Positions 1 through 13,100 of a DNA stretch of 64,000 nucleotides are shown in pieces. The stretch comes from Lepidurus packardi (lineage: Eukaryota > Arthropoda > Branchiopoda > Notostraca > Triopsidae), in assembly GCA_023053545.1 (NCBI GenBank), contig JAKZAN010000007.1, positions 3,596,001 through 3,660,000 on the forward strand. The letters are read 5' to 3'. Under the pieces are notes generated by a model that did no database searches, was not told where the DNA came from, and was given only the letters and a program-made list of their open reading frames with translations. Both the position numbers and the translations under genes were made by a program. The number at the start of each line of letters is the position of its first letter. Position 1 is the first letter of the stretch.

Positions 1-481
1 CAGACCCAAGGCCCAGGTCAGGACATAATAGCTGTGGGGCCCCTACAGTTCGCAGCAAGTCACAATGGAGAGGGGGGAAGAGGGTTGCTAGGGCTAACGA
101 CGAAAGTCCCATCTCCCATGAACCTATACAGCGAACAGTTTTTTGAAAGCGAGGGAACCGGACCGAGATGGACGGACGCTACAAAACTCCACGGGGACCA
201 GCGAACGGATAAATGCGTAGGAGGATTTTTTTTTTATTTCTTACACTCTTACAGTATTTACAGATACCTTCCTTTCCTCGCTAACTCTCCTTAATCCAAC
301 TAGCTTCTTCGGCTAAACGAAAGCACTAAGGACGGCTCAGATCGTAGCATATGGACACTTCCACCTAGGTAATAGGGATAAACAAAGTTCAGATTTACAC
401 ACCCATAAGGTTTTTAGGTTTCCTAGCCCCATTATTTTTGACACTGTGCTCCACGTTTCAGATAGAACGTTCGTCTTGGAC

Positions 482-912
482 CACAGTATAAAAGTTTACA
501 CAGTGGGACAACAAAGGTATCTTCCAATGTTAGTGTCTTAGAACCTGCTTTCTCGGTCTCAAGAGGATGTGGCAGTACTAAGAAACACAGGAGGGGTTGG
601 ATTCAGAGACTTGCCATCGTACTATCAAGTAAGCATTCACAATCTACTAGAAAAAGCGTTCGTAAAGAGAACAAAACATTCGCAAAACGGGGGACTGACG
701 ATCTTTCTCTTCCGGTATTCTGGGGACTTTTGGACTGACCTAAAATCCGACCTGCATTGCGTTTTGTAAATGGTCGTGACCTTTCTTAAACTGTACTGGC
801 AGATTTACGAAGGTAGCCTTAGATATTATGGCATTTTACCTGAATGAGTAGGTCCAAAACCTTTACATTAGCAGATACCTTTGTTATCCTACTGTGTAAA
901 CTTTTATACTAT
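482..912. repeat. Inverted-repeat (MITE-like) element, family 2
   Basis: The arm at 482-530 is nearly the reverse complement of the arm at 865-912. The shared core reads roughly AGTATAAAAGTTTACACAGT followed by GGATAACAAAGGTATCT. The spacer between the arms has no recognisable coding sequence. A shorter related copy lies at 16996-17078. This fits a non-autonomous DNA transposon, but target-site duplications and the superfamily are not certain. Confidence 0.5.
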
Positions 913-2238
913 GTTTTGGATTTCAAGCACTTCGTTTGAGGGATGACATGTCATGAGAGCTGCTATTTTTCCCCCATTTCTCTGTTATCCAATACACCGA
1001 ACTAAAACTAGGGAATTTTAGTAAAAAAAAATCGCAAAAGAAAACATTCGCAAGAACGGTATAGATTTCGGGGGACAAGCTAACCTCAGGAGAGCTGTTA
1101 TGTCAAATTAGAGTGAGGGGTTGATTGTTCTTTTTTGGCCCCTAGTAAAAAGGCGTGAAAACATGAAAAAAAGGCCAAAGGTCGATGACAAGGGACGTCC
1201 GGGTAGCGTATGCTTTTCGAGTCCATTGAAATGCGCTTACGTAGGGGGGATCTCTCCAAACAAAAACTGAAGTCAGATGATCAAAAGATCGAAAGTATCA
1301 TTAGCGCCTAAAAAGTCTTTCTCTTGCATCGGTTATCAGGGAGGCCGTCAGCCGACTCAGCCATGAAAGACACCCTATGATTACAACAACGCCATCGCCA
1401 TCTCCCGATCTCCCCACCTCCGTTACCCCAAGCCAGATTGCCAGGGACGATCGTCATTACTCTTTCCTCCACAACTCCGAGAGACCCTTCTTTTCCCTCG
1501 CCCAATACCTCTCCTTCCATGCCTTCTTCCCCTTTCTTTGCGTCCCTCGCGTCCTGTGTGTCCGGGGCGAGGGGGCTGCTGATGCCCACCCCAACCCTCC
1601 CGTGTAACCGGCTTGGGTTATTTGAGCTCGACATGCAGTGGGGCAGGCAAACTAAAGGGATCATCAAGAAGAGCAAGGCCTTGGCCACAGGCACGTAGGA
1701 GAGCTCCTTACCACTCGAAACTCCCTCCCCTACCCCCTTTTGCCCCCTACTCATTCTCACTCTTTTTCGCCTTCGTCGTGGCTGGCTTGTCATTTACCGT
1801 CCCAGTCCCGACTTAAAAAGTCTTTCCGTCGCCAGACCCGCATCTCCAATACCGTCGTCTCTCAGTGAGGGTTGTATACGATGCAACAACGCTCTTAGGT
1901 GGTGGGAGGGATGGAGTAAATGGAGAAGACAGGGGGCGGAAAGTATGTACACAGACCCGGGGCTTGGCTCGGCCAGCAGAGAGAAAGAGGAAGCGACAAG
2001 CAAATGCACCGAGCGCTAAGCTGCTCGGTGTGGATCACTGTGCTTGATGTGTCAGACCCACGAGTCCAATGGGACCAGGGAATTTTCCGTTGCGCTGCAC
2101 TGCACGGAATACACCCTCGTAGGCCAATTGAACGTTCGATTTGGGTTATTTCGAGCCTCTCGATTCCCCGCAAAGTTTTCTTATTCAGCCCAAAACTGCA
2201 TGTCGAGTTTTATTTCCCAACACTGAATACGTATAATA

Positions 2239-2702
2239 ACGGGTTTCATTGGCTGCATTGGTGCAATATTTTTGGCACGCGGTGTCTGTACAGTAACGAA
2301 CTTTTTGATCGCTACATGTACTCTGCAAATTGACCAATCACATTGCTTTTCCGCTGTTTACACCAATCCTGTCATTACTAGCCCACTACTACGCCTAGGT
2401 ACGGAAATTTCTTCTAAACTCCAGTCATTTAAATGAGCAGGTTATTTAATTAAGATTTTTTAAGGTTATTTAATTGAACGATCTGCTCCTTTAATTGACT
2501 TAGACATTTAGAAGGGATTTCGTGTTGAGAACCCTACCTAAGCGTAGAAGTAGGCTTCAAATGACAGGATTGGATTGGTCTAAACAATGGAAAATCAATG
2601 TGATTGGTCAATTTGGAAAGTCCATGTAACGATCAAAAAGTTTGTTACTGTACATACACTGAGTGCCAAAAATATTGCACCGGTGTAGCCAGTGGAACGC
2701 GG
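2239..2702. mobile_element. Hairpin MITE with TA target site (family 1, long copy)
   Basis: Two long arms face each other, about 2239-2430 and 2510-2702. They can be aligned over most of their length; an example is GGTGCAATATTTTTGGCAC on the left with its complement on the right. The outer ends are flanked by TA at 2237-2238 and 2703-2704, as expected for Tc1/mariner-type insertion. There is no transposase. Shorter relatives with the same outer ends occur at 8833-8963 and about 15038-15166. The family name is unknown. Confidence 0.7.
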
Positions 2703-4101
2703 TATGAGACGGACTGAAATAATGTCGTAAGGGACACTCGGCCCCGAAAAAAAAAACAAAACAGAAGAAAACACTTTTAACAACCTGGGATTTGGAGAGA
2801 GGCGGTAGAGAAGGGCATGGGGGACGAAAGGTTCCTACATGTTGTGCATAGGATATGAAGTCACACATGCACATCGACATGCTATGGACGGGGCTATATA
2901 CCATGTATTCTAGAAAAAGGCGACTTCAAGTTATGTGCTGTGCATTCTTGAACCCTGAATCGTCGCACGACAAGAGACGGAACCCCGTGTATTGGTCTGC
3001 GAACTAAGGTAACATCGGGAAGAGTTTTCGTGTTAATCCTCAAAACCTGCGCTACTCGGAAAGTTGTGGGACTGCAAAAAATATTTTTACTTCAAACCAT
3101 ATCTCACAATATGGCCAACGATATTCGCGTTGAGGATGGATTTGTGGGACAGATAAAATGCACCCGACCGGAGAAGTGACTGGCCGTTCTTGTAGCCCAC
3201 CTCCCCAGTTCTGTCTCCGGCCCCCTGTTCCGCCACAGCCTTCTCCTCTGTTGTGTTCCTTTCATGCGTTAAGCCCATCACCCACAGGACGGGAGTCGTT
3301 GCCGGTCCACAGCTGGGAGGGTTTTTAGCCTGGCCTTTTTAGCGCGCTACCCACTACCACGCACAAAAGTCCAGGCAAAGGATGGGGAACAACCCCCGAC
3401 AGCAAACAGGAGAAAAGGTGGTTGGGAGGGAAGTGAGAGGGGAAGCCAGATAGCTCTGGAGCGGTGCACCAGACGAGGGACGGGAGACCCACAACCGAGC
3501 TACGCAGCTCTCCAAGGACTGTCACGTCAGGCGCCCCTCTGCCCTAGACCCCAGTGTGCATGGTGTGGCTTGGAGAGAAGCAGCTCTACAGCCCCTTTTG
3601 CCTTAGACGCAGTGAACGGCACGTAAAACGAAAAGATCCGCACAGTTCCTGGAGCCCACTGTCCCATTCGGGAATACGCTGTCTACGTGGAAGGATCGGT
3701 AGCATAGCTCTCTGAACAAAAACTTGAGGCAATTGTGGTCTGTTTTTCGGTTATTCCTTGTAAGGATTTTGTACTGTCTGTTGCGTACGGCACGTAGCTG
3801 GTTGTTTCCAAATTAGGATATTAAATTCCGAGAAATGGTTCAAGTTCTAATTTTAATTGTGTTGTGAAACTTTTACATTTAAGTGATTAAAAATCAACTG
3901 ATTTTTCCCGATACGTGAATTGTTTTTAAAACATTAAAAACGTGAAGTGTATTACGTACCAACTTGCGGATTAAGTGACGATCCTCGATCGGGAACCGAG
4001 TATTTCACGGGTTCACGGAAGTTTTAGATGGACGTTGCAGTGGATTCCCGAGGATAAAAAATTTAAGATATATTAAGTTTTTGTATATATAAAAAATTAA
4101 A

Positions 4102-7100
4102 ATGGCTGGCCGAAGCAACACGCCCTCGTCACGAAAACGTCCTCGCGAGCCGTCGTGCACTCCGCCAGCAAGTCCTAATCGTCCCCTTCAACCCCAGCCG
4201 TCATCCCCTCGACAGGCCCGTCCGAGTCCTCTTGAGCCGCCCCATCAACAGCCAGCAGCCGCAGGTTCAGGCAGCGGCACAACCAACACTTCGTCTGCTT
4301 ATCAGGCCCGTGGATCCCAAACAAATCGCGGTGCTAAAACGAGGGCAGCCGCGGCTGCAGCTGCAGCCCTGGCCGCCGCTGCGTCGGCCAATAGTGCTGG
4401 CCGACATTTCAACTGGGCTGAACCGGCAGGCGAGACCCCCAAAACTAAAAGTAAAGAACGAGCACCCTCGCCAGGAAGGTCAACATCGTCATTAGTCTCT
4501 CCTACGTCGCCCGACCCGCAGCCCTTGTCATTGGTCCACCACATGCGCCTCAACGCTGGTAGTAGTAGTGCCTACACTGACGTGCCAGCAACCTTAGCGA
4601 AGCCATCAGGTGCCGCAGGCACCGACTCGCCCGCTCTCGGGAGTAACAGCTCCCGCAGAAGTGCCGCTTCTTCGGCTTCATCGTCACCGGCGTCCAGCGG
4701 CACCGGCGCTCGAGGCACGGCCAAAGCCACGAAGCGCGAACCGAAGCCGACCAACAGCACCACTATTATATCGAAAGAAAATTCTGCTTCGGGACACAAT
4801 GGATTGGTGGTCGTGTCGGCCCTTTGCAGACAACAGATGAAGGAGGCCTTTCAACCCTGGGTCCTACAGGTGAGTTACATTATCGCAACAAAAGCTTTTC
4901 CTCTTTTTTTGTTGGCCCCCTCTCCTTCCAGCTCATGATAAGGACCCTACCTTCCCTTTACCTTTCTCCTCTTTTATGTTCGGCTGCGTGTATTCGGTCC
5001 CTACTCGTATGAAGTATCCCCATTATCTCACCTCGACTCACCTTACCCTCGTGGCACTAACTAATAGCACCCAGTACCCGCCCTCGACCCTTACTGCATC
5101 CGCTTTTACGGCCAACCCACCCTTTTCACCCTTGCACGTCAATGTTCAGTCCCTTTTTATTCTTTCATGTTTTCGACAGGCAAAATATAAACCCTCGCCC
5201 TCACCTGTTTACACAGCAGTGTTTTGGATCTTTAAAAATTATTCCGATCTGATCGGATCGGGGTTTCACCGTAAAGTGGCAGGGATCGGATCGATCTTTT
5301 TTTTAATTTATCGGTCGAATCAGGCCATCTTTATTTTCTTATATTTTTTTTCGAAGTTCATTTGTATTTTTGTTTTCGATAAAATGATCGGATCGGGCTC
5401 TTTTCAGATCCGGATCCCGATTTTTTGCAGTATTTAATGAGACAGGATCGACAGAAATTAACGAATGATCGAAAGTGATCTATGATCCAATTAAAGAAAG
5501 ATCCGGAGTACTGTAAACAGAGGGACACCTCTTTCGACCTTTACCCTTCACTTTTTGTTCGTTCCGCGGTCCCTTGCTTCGCTCTCCTGTCCCCCACTAC
5601 TACACCCGGTCAAAAACTACGTAGGGGTGGAGTGTTTGTTGGGTTCCAAGTGGAAAGAGAAGGAAGGGGCAGGGGGGACACGGCTTGGTATCAAGTCTTG
5701 CAAGTTCTTGGCTAACGAGCCATGTGAATCCGGATTCACTAACACGCTAATCAGAGGGACTGCTGGAAATGGGGGACATACATGTGTCATTTTCTTGGTC
5801 GGGAGGGATGCTCAATGACTAATGGGTTTTGGGGAAATTGGACGAAATGGATCAGTTGAGAGTAACAATGTAAAAATTAAAAAATGTTTTGGTTTTTTGT
5901 TTTTGAATAGACGTACGGTGACGCTGCCAAGACGAAGACCATTTCTCGCCGCAAATTTGAACGCATCGCCAAGATCTTGAAGGGCGAAGACCGTTCCAAT
6001 GGAGCCGACTCGTCCAAATTTCGGTTCTGGGTACGCGCCAAAGGATTCCGCTTGGGACCACCGCCTCATATGGCGGCCGAGCAGACCGAGGCAGAGCGGA
6101 ATAATGATGACCAGGAAGCGCTCTATGTCGTCACGGGATCCCACAAGGTAAGGTGACTGAACTGACAAGCTAACGACACCAAGAACGCTACTTCCCTTCA
6201 GATCCTAGGCCCACGCAATCCCCTCCTTATCTCACTTCCCGTGTGCCCATTTTACGTCGCTCAAAACAAAAGGCTCCAAGAGGCCGTCCCCTTCTCCCAC
6301 CTAACTATTCGGAGCATTCATACATTTCAAATAAGCTACACTTTAGGAAAATTTAAAATTTTCTTATCCCTATAACATGGGAGGACCGCTGGCCGAAGAG
6401 CTAGCGCCTTTAACTATGAGCGCATCAAAATCGGACCTTCGATTCATGGGGACGGCATTACTATCTTTCTTTTGAATGCTAACACAATTCTGTAGGTGCT
6501 TTGTTTAATTTACAAGCTCAATCACAAATACATAACTTTTTCGTCGCGCCGTGACTTGCGGGCTTTGCTGTACGCCATGCAGCAACAGCAAGCATTACCC
6601 GCATAGCCGGAACAGCCTCGTGCGGTCCCATTGCCGCGGGATGGGCTCCCGGTTGCGAAGCCGACCCGAAACTTGCCAAAAGGCTCTCACGCGCGGGTCT
6701 CGGACCAGCAGAACGGCAAGCCACGGCGATTGCGCAATGGCGCAAAGAAAAAGCAATTTTTTGTGATTGAGCTTGTAAATTACCTAAAGCACGACAGACA
6801 TGTTTGAGCACTCAAAAGAAAGATAGTGGTACTGCACCTATAACCCGAAGGTCTGATTTTGAATGCACTAATAGGTAAAGGCGCTAGGCCTCCGGCCAGC
6901 TGTCCTCCAATGTTATAAGGATAGAGAAATTTGAAATTTGTCGGAAAGCGGCGGAGCTTATTCCGCTAAATAATTAGTTACTCGGGTCATATGCATAATT
7001 GACATAGGGATTCTTTAGCCAGAACACTTCTTCAATTTTTCTATTTTACAACATATTTTCTTTTTTCGTTTTGAAACCTTACTCCCCACTTTTAAGAAAA

Positions 7101-10100
7101 AGATACAGGTGGCTTGCCTCTTTACTAAGAAAAATAGGCAACAATCGTGGTAAAGAAGAAATCCTAGCCAGGGCAACTGTAATTGGGCGACACAATAAGG
7201 ACAAACTTGACAACTGGCGTTAGAAATTCTTCTATTCCCCCCAGAGCCGACCCTACAGGGCTTCTCTAACCCCTATCGATTCTCTTGGTACCGTATGTAG
7301 GTACTGTGCACGTGGTATATATGCAATATATAGCGGCTACGGGGTTCTCGCTAACCTTCGGAACGCTAAACAAGTCTTTTCCTTTTGGCACTTGGCTGGC
7401 TGCACATCCTTCTTTTGGTCCAAACAAATACTGGAGAAAAAAAGACGGCAAGGGCTAAAAGATAAAAGAAAAAGTGTAGTTGCACCTTATTTTTTTCAGT
7501 GAGGGTGAGTGGGGGAGGGGAAGAACCCCTCGATCTTGTTACCCGTCTTGGAGGTGTAACGAGCCCCTCGCTTCGCGCCCCCTCTTGGCCCCTGCCAAAC
7601 AAAAGCTGTGCGCTGCTGGTCCCGCACATGTGAAAACCTTCGTGCGTGTCGATTTCAGCTACCAGCAAGGGTCCATGCTAACCTCGAAACCACCCGTTTT
7701 GCATAGCATCCCTCCTTCCCTTCCCCCCAGCTGCCTTGCCTGACCTTTCCTTTACAACTTTAGATATCTCCGCGGAATTCTTGGGGAATTTAAACTACCG
7801 TCACAATTTTTCTTTCCCTTTTCACTTTTTTCACTCTTATGGACTTTGGTTTCGTTCAATAGCCAAAAAAGTTTCCACAAATTATCCACATCCACGAAGC
7901 AAAAAGGTTCTGCTAACTCGGGGAAAAGCTTAAATCTGGCCCGGATGGCGCTGAAAAGTTTAGGGATTACTCTCTCGGGCGGTGCGAGTCAAAAGCCAGA
8001 ACTCGAGATGGTGGGAGGGAAAATTTTATACAGATAGCGGTTTGCCTCTTTCCTGCCCTTTCTCGCATATACGTAGTACATAATATCCGAAGCCCAGGGG
8101 TCGCTTTTCCACGCAATCTGCCTAATGATCCACCTTCCCTTTCCTGGCGCTTCCCGTGCTACTGCAATAGTTCTTTTCTTTATTTCATCAAGCTTCCCGA
8201 CTGGAACTGTCCGGAGCCCGGCATGGGACCTTTCGTCCTGCAGCTATTCCCCCAAAAATACATGACGCGACACGAGCAATATGCATAACAAAACAGCCTA
8301 TGGTGAAGTCCCTAAGCTCTATCCCATCCTATTCTTGGGAGAGGACTCTTTTTTTTCTACTACTTTTCTGAAGGAAAGTGAAAAAAGCGAACCGTCTTTC
8401 CTTCCGTCTTTCACTACTTATTGTTTCGGTGTTGTCGGGTCTCTTTCCGTGTGAGTTCGTCTCTACAGAACAGGACCTTTCGCTCTCAATATGGATTTTG
8501 TAAGAGGCTTCTTCGCTTAGCAAAATTGCAAAGCGCAATAGAAACGTGGAAAGTTGGGGAAGCCTGGGCAATAACCGTGAGCCCACCTGAGAAAGTGGTG
8601 GGTCCGGGGAAGACATGTCAAATAACAGCGCAAAGTGTATAGCCTGCTCAGCCAGTGTTGAAGAATCCTGAGCTTTTTTATGCAATGTGGGAGATATGGC
8701 GAAAGCGTTCATTTCAAAGGTCAATAGCACTAAAAATACACAATTTTGTGTTAAAATATAGAGTAAGAAAATCTGGTTTCCAGTGAATACATGTGCAACT
8801 CTGCGCGCGAAATAGTAATTGAATTACTAATACCGCGTTCCACTGGCTGCACTGGTGCAATATTTTTGGCACTCTGTGTGTCAGACATGTATATGCTTAC
8901 ACACTATGTACACACACTGAGTAGTCAAAAATATTGCACCAGCGTAGCCAGTGCAACTCGCCATAAAAATAATAATATAAGAATTAATCCTATCTGTAAA
9001 AATGTCTCATTTTGGTGGCTATTGCCCCTGAAGTGTAAAGGAGAGGACGGGCAAGGCCGACAAGTCTTTCCTTTACGTAGCAGTGCACTGCATCGCATGG
9101 ATCTCACATCATCAAGCCTTGAATAGGACTGGCTAAGGAAAGGGAAACAAAAGAAACGAGCAATGCTGGAATTAAACCAAAGTGCAATTCCCTGCACCTA
9201 TCCCTCTCGATGTGAGGAAGAGAAAGATCATCAGAGGAAACTCGTCGAGGATCGATTAGTTTTCGAGGTATTGGCACATCGGCATAAAGCCGTATGGGGG
9301 CGACCTTCTTCTTGTGTATGGTGTGGGTACTGACCCCACTTCAAAGCAAACTTTGCCATTCCCATATGGCCGAAGTGATGAGGAAATCAAACTCAGGGAA
9401 AACACTTGAGAACCCTTCCTGTTGGGGGTTCTTGAGCCAATTGCACTGACTTTGTCTTTAACAAATGCGACAGCTTAAACAGGCTTTTCTATGATGTTAG
9501 ATACATACAGGGAATATATTAGCTAAAATGGGCAGACTGTTGCGTTTTTTTCAATCAAATGTAAGGTGTATAAGGTTTCCTTCTGCACATAGATAACATG
9601 AGATAAAAAGTGACAAGGAAGCAATAGAAATAGCGCTTCGACATGTTCTTCCGCTCCACCTTCAGCCTATGTCACGGAGGTCCTGTGGACGGGTGTTGCT
9701 TTTGCATATTTTTTGCCCTTTACGTTGAGACACGGATTTTTCTTCCATACGCAGGAAACATGGGATTGCTTAGGGAGATCAAGTGATGAAAAATAAAGCA
9801 GGGAAAAAAAGGTCGATAAGATAGACTTCGGGTTATTGCACATGGCCGACAGAGATGAGAGACAGAAAGAGAGAAAAAGGATGAGTGAAAAAAAATAAAT
9901 AAGAAAAGGAAAATGGACGAAGACGCATTCCCCATGTGGCGCGCGGTCAGTAGACTCTACCGGTCGCGGTCGTCGAAGAGGCGCTGAAGCGGAACCGAGG
10001 GACGTCAATCGTTCGGGGGGTCTGGGGTTGGGGAGGGTGGGAGTTCGTGATTGAGTTGATGTCGAGTCTCGCTGCTCCTCGAACACACACACAGCCTCAC

Positions 10101-13100
10101 GGTCAGAAACCAAGGTGCTCGTGACGCCTGTCTGTGGGGGATTCTTTGCAACCAACCATCCAAAAGTTCCTCTCCTTTACCCAAACGTGCGAACTTTCCT
10201 TTACCTAGCCCCTTGCTAACTCCGCAGTTCCCGTTCCCGTTCTCGCAGTCCCTGCTTCCTTCCTTTTTTCTTTGTTGACGCCGGCTCGGATCCGTGGAGA
10301 AGAAGCGTCTCCATGACTCACACCAACGCCACGGCGCTTTTACTTGGAGCTCTGATCTCCCCTCTTGCTCGCACGTTCTAACCGTGAGCTTTTAAGTCCC
10401 GGGTAGTTTACTATAATCAACAGTCTAGAACGTCTCTCGGCTAAGAGTCTCTTTTAAACCATCTGCTTAAGAGAAGGTTCGCGAGAGAAAATTCAAAGGA
10501 AAGGCGCAAGAGCTTCCATCTAATTGGACCCAAAAATAAAAGTTCAGGACCTGCAAGGAGTTCAAAAAGTTCAAGGAAAGGGGGTTCACAAGTCGTTCCT
10601 GTATGAACACCTCCTGAACGACCTGAAACTCCCTAAGCCGGCGAGTCCCGCTTGACGACCACACTGTAAGCTGCACGTAAGCTCAGTTTCATTGCGTGAA
10701 AAGCACATGCGGTTCCCGGTCCGAGACCGAATATGGGCGTTAGTGTGACCGGCATCCTGCATGCGTGTCCGCGTGTCCTTTTTCATACATATACATACAT
10801 ACACACACACGCCTGTGGAGGGGCAAGCGCATACATAGAGTACAAAGCCCTCGTTTTCGGAAGTTAAAATGTGAGGGGCAAAACCATATGCCTAAAACGC
10901 AGCTCTTCCCCCCATGCTCTCCTTTGTCCCGCAGATAAGACATTCCCAAGCCTCGGAATTCTTACCATGCAGTTCTTAAAAAAAGTCTTAGATCTTGCAC
11001 AAACGATCAAAAAGAGGTCTAATTTAGGCCTATAAATTTTTACACAAATGAACTGAAAATATCGAAGAAAAGAATCTTCTCGCTTAATCTTCTTGATCTA
11101 CATCCTTTATATGTGATAACTCGATTAGGTTCGATATTTCCAACTATTTCTTGCAATGTTCGTCGAATTTGCTGCGGAATTTCCACACGCGAAACGCCCG
11201 TAAGGGAGGGTACCGTATAGGCAACAAGGACTTCTTTTGTCAAAGAGATTCTTCAAACGGGCACAAGGCAGAGCGAGCTCTCCTAGGGCGGACCCTAGGG
11301 GTCGTCTCATATTACACGTGTTTTTGTCCCGTTCGCACCAACGAGAATAAATAGTTCCCTGAATTCTTGGAGTTACTTCTTGGGATTACTTCGGAATCGC
11401 TTCCACCCTATTTCATCCCCAACACTTTTTTTATTTTTATTTTTTTTAGTTAAGATTTGGTACACGGTACGGACATTTTGACTGTGCACCTTACTTAGTG
11501 TGGGTAACGCTCGTTAGCAAGGAAGGAAGGAGGGAGGAGGAGTGTGGGGAGGGATAAGGGCCCGGGCTTGATGAAGCGGACAGTCAGATTACGGATTGCA
11601 TGCTGCCATGCCACAGCTGCAGGACTTTTTTTTAATACCTTTTTTTTATTTTTTAACGAGACCTCCCAAAACTCTGTCGGGGTATCCTCCAACCCCCTGC
11701 CTCCTCCCAAATAAAGAGTCGGACCTCTCCAACTGGAGAAGAAACCAGACCCCGGAATAGAGAAAATAACAAAGGGAAAAAGAAGGCACTAGGAGTCCCG
11801 TTCAAGGGCCTTTTTTCTTCTTTCTTTTTTTTTGCCTGGAGAGGCCAGGCCCTAAAGGAAGTTTCCATCGCGGAGCCTAAGAAATAATTTTAAAATATAT
11901 CTGCGAAACTTGGGAAGCAAATTCCAAAAAGTGATTGATTGAATGACCTAGGGGTAGATGGAAAATCCTACCGTATCATAGGAAAGTTTTTAGCCCCGTT
12001 TCGCCAATTCATAATATTGTGCGCAGAAATATTGAAAAACGGACAATCCGCCCTTTTGTTGAAAGAAAAAAGAGCAATACCGGAACGTGCCTGTTGCCGA
12101 ATTCCTGAGTTTTGCTAACGGGCGTTGAGGATATTCTAATTCCTAAACCAGAAACTGAAGCTCGTCACAGTGCAGAAAAATATGTACAAAAGAGGCCTAA
12201 TGACGACTATTTTACAAAAAAGCAAGCCTCTACAAAATGGAAATACTTTTAAAAGGAAAGAAACCTAATGGAGGCGATTTTTGGGCTTCCAATGCACGAT
12301 AGTATGCAGAAAGTTGGAAGTCATATGTAAAAAGTACGCGAAGTTTTTTAAAAACATCTTGTCAGTAATGTAGATAACGCTAATACAGAAGGCTTGACAA
12401 TTGTTTTGTCTTCTTGCCTTCACTAATTTGATAAATACAAATCAATGTTCCATCTACTCTAAAAAAAATGCAATTTTCGAATTTTGGAAATTGCCTCGCC
12501 CTAGACCTTATTTTAGAGTATTTAAGTTTAGAAGAATTTAGAAACAAATAAACTACGTGGTTATAGAGTTATCCTGCTCGGTGTGTTGTGCGCGAAAGCA
12601 ATGCGCGTTCATATACACCCATACAAAGCACTGCTCGTCGCCTCGTGGCAGGTTTGGGCGTAACAAGTTAAGCTATACGGGAGCCTTACGGTCATACAGT
12701 ACGGTACCGTACCTTGTATTTTTCATATTTTTGTGCCAAAAAAAGTGGTCGCGAGTGGGCTTTTTTTTTAAAAGATGGTATTCGAGGTATACATGCTACC
12801 ATGAAGTATAAGCTCTTCGGATCTACAATCCCGAGAGCAAGGAAACCGAGAAGCTTTGGTTGCTTGCTCGGTAGGACGGTTGGTTGGTTTGGCTTAAGTT
12901 CACTGGCGTCGTTCGGCGCGCTCGCTTTTCCTCTTTGAAGAGCTTCGGGTCCCCTCGGAAATTGCCGCACGCTCCCCTGAACATTCAAGCTTCCCGTACC
13001 CTTCGCCCCTCCCTACATATATATACCCCACCCGAAGCTTAACGGGAAGAGAGACGCAGCACCCAGAAAGACAGAGCTGAGGCTTTTGTCTTTTGTTGCT

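Larger units (their letters stand above)
1..4101. other. Intergenic region upstream of NOL4, no gene recognised
   Basis: No open frame here resembles a known protein. The open frames present are short, overlap each other on both strands and show no family motifs. The region holds an inverted-repeat element near 482-912 and a TA-flanked hairpin MITE at 2239-2702. The last few hundred bases are AT-rich and probably include the NOL4 promoter and 5' untranslated leader, but no clear core promoter could be placed. A TATA-like run just before the NOL4 start codon is too close to the ATG to be its own TATA box. Confidence 0.6.

Noticed and set aside
4083-4094. TATA-like TATATATAAAA just before the NOL4 ATG
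   Set aside because: It lies about 10-20 nt from the start codon, so it would have to be within the leader rather than about 30 nt upstream of transcription start.
9667-10155. Minus-strand frame of 162 codons in NOL4 intron 2
   Set aside because: The translation is low-complexity Ser/Phe/Leu with no motif, and overlapping frames of similar length exist. It looks like chance.
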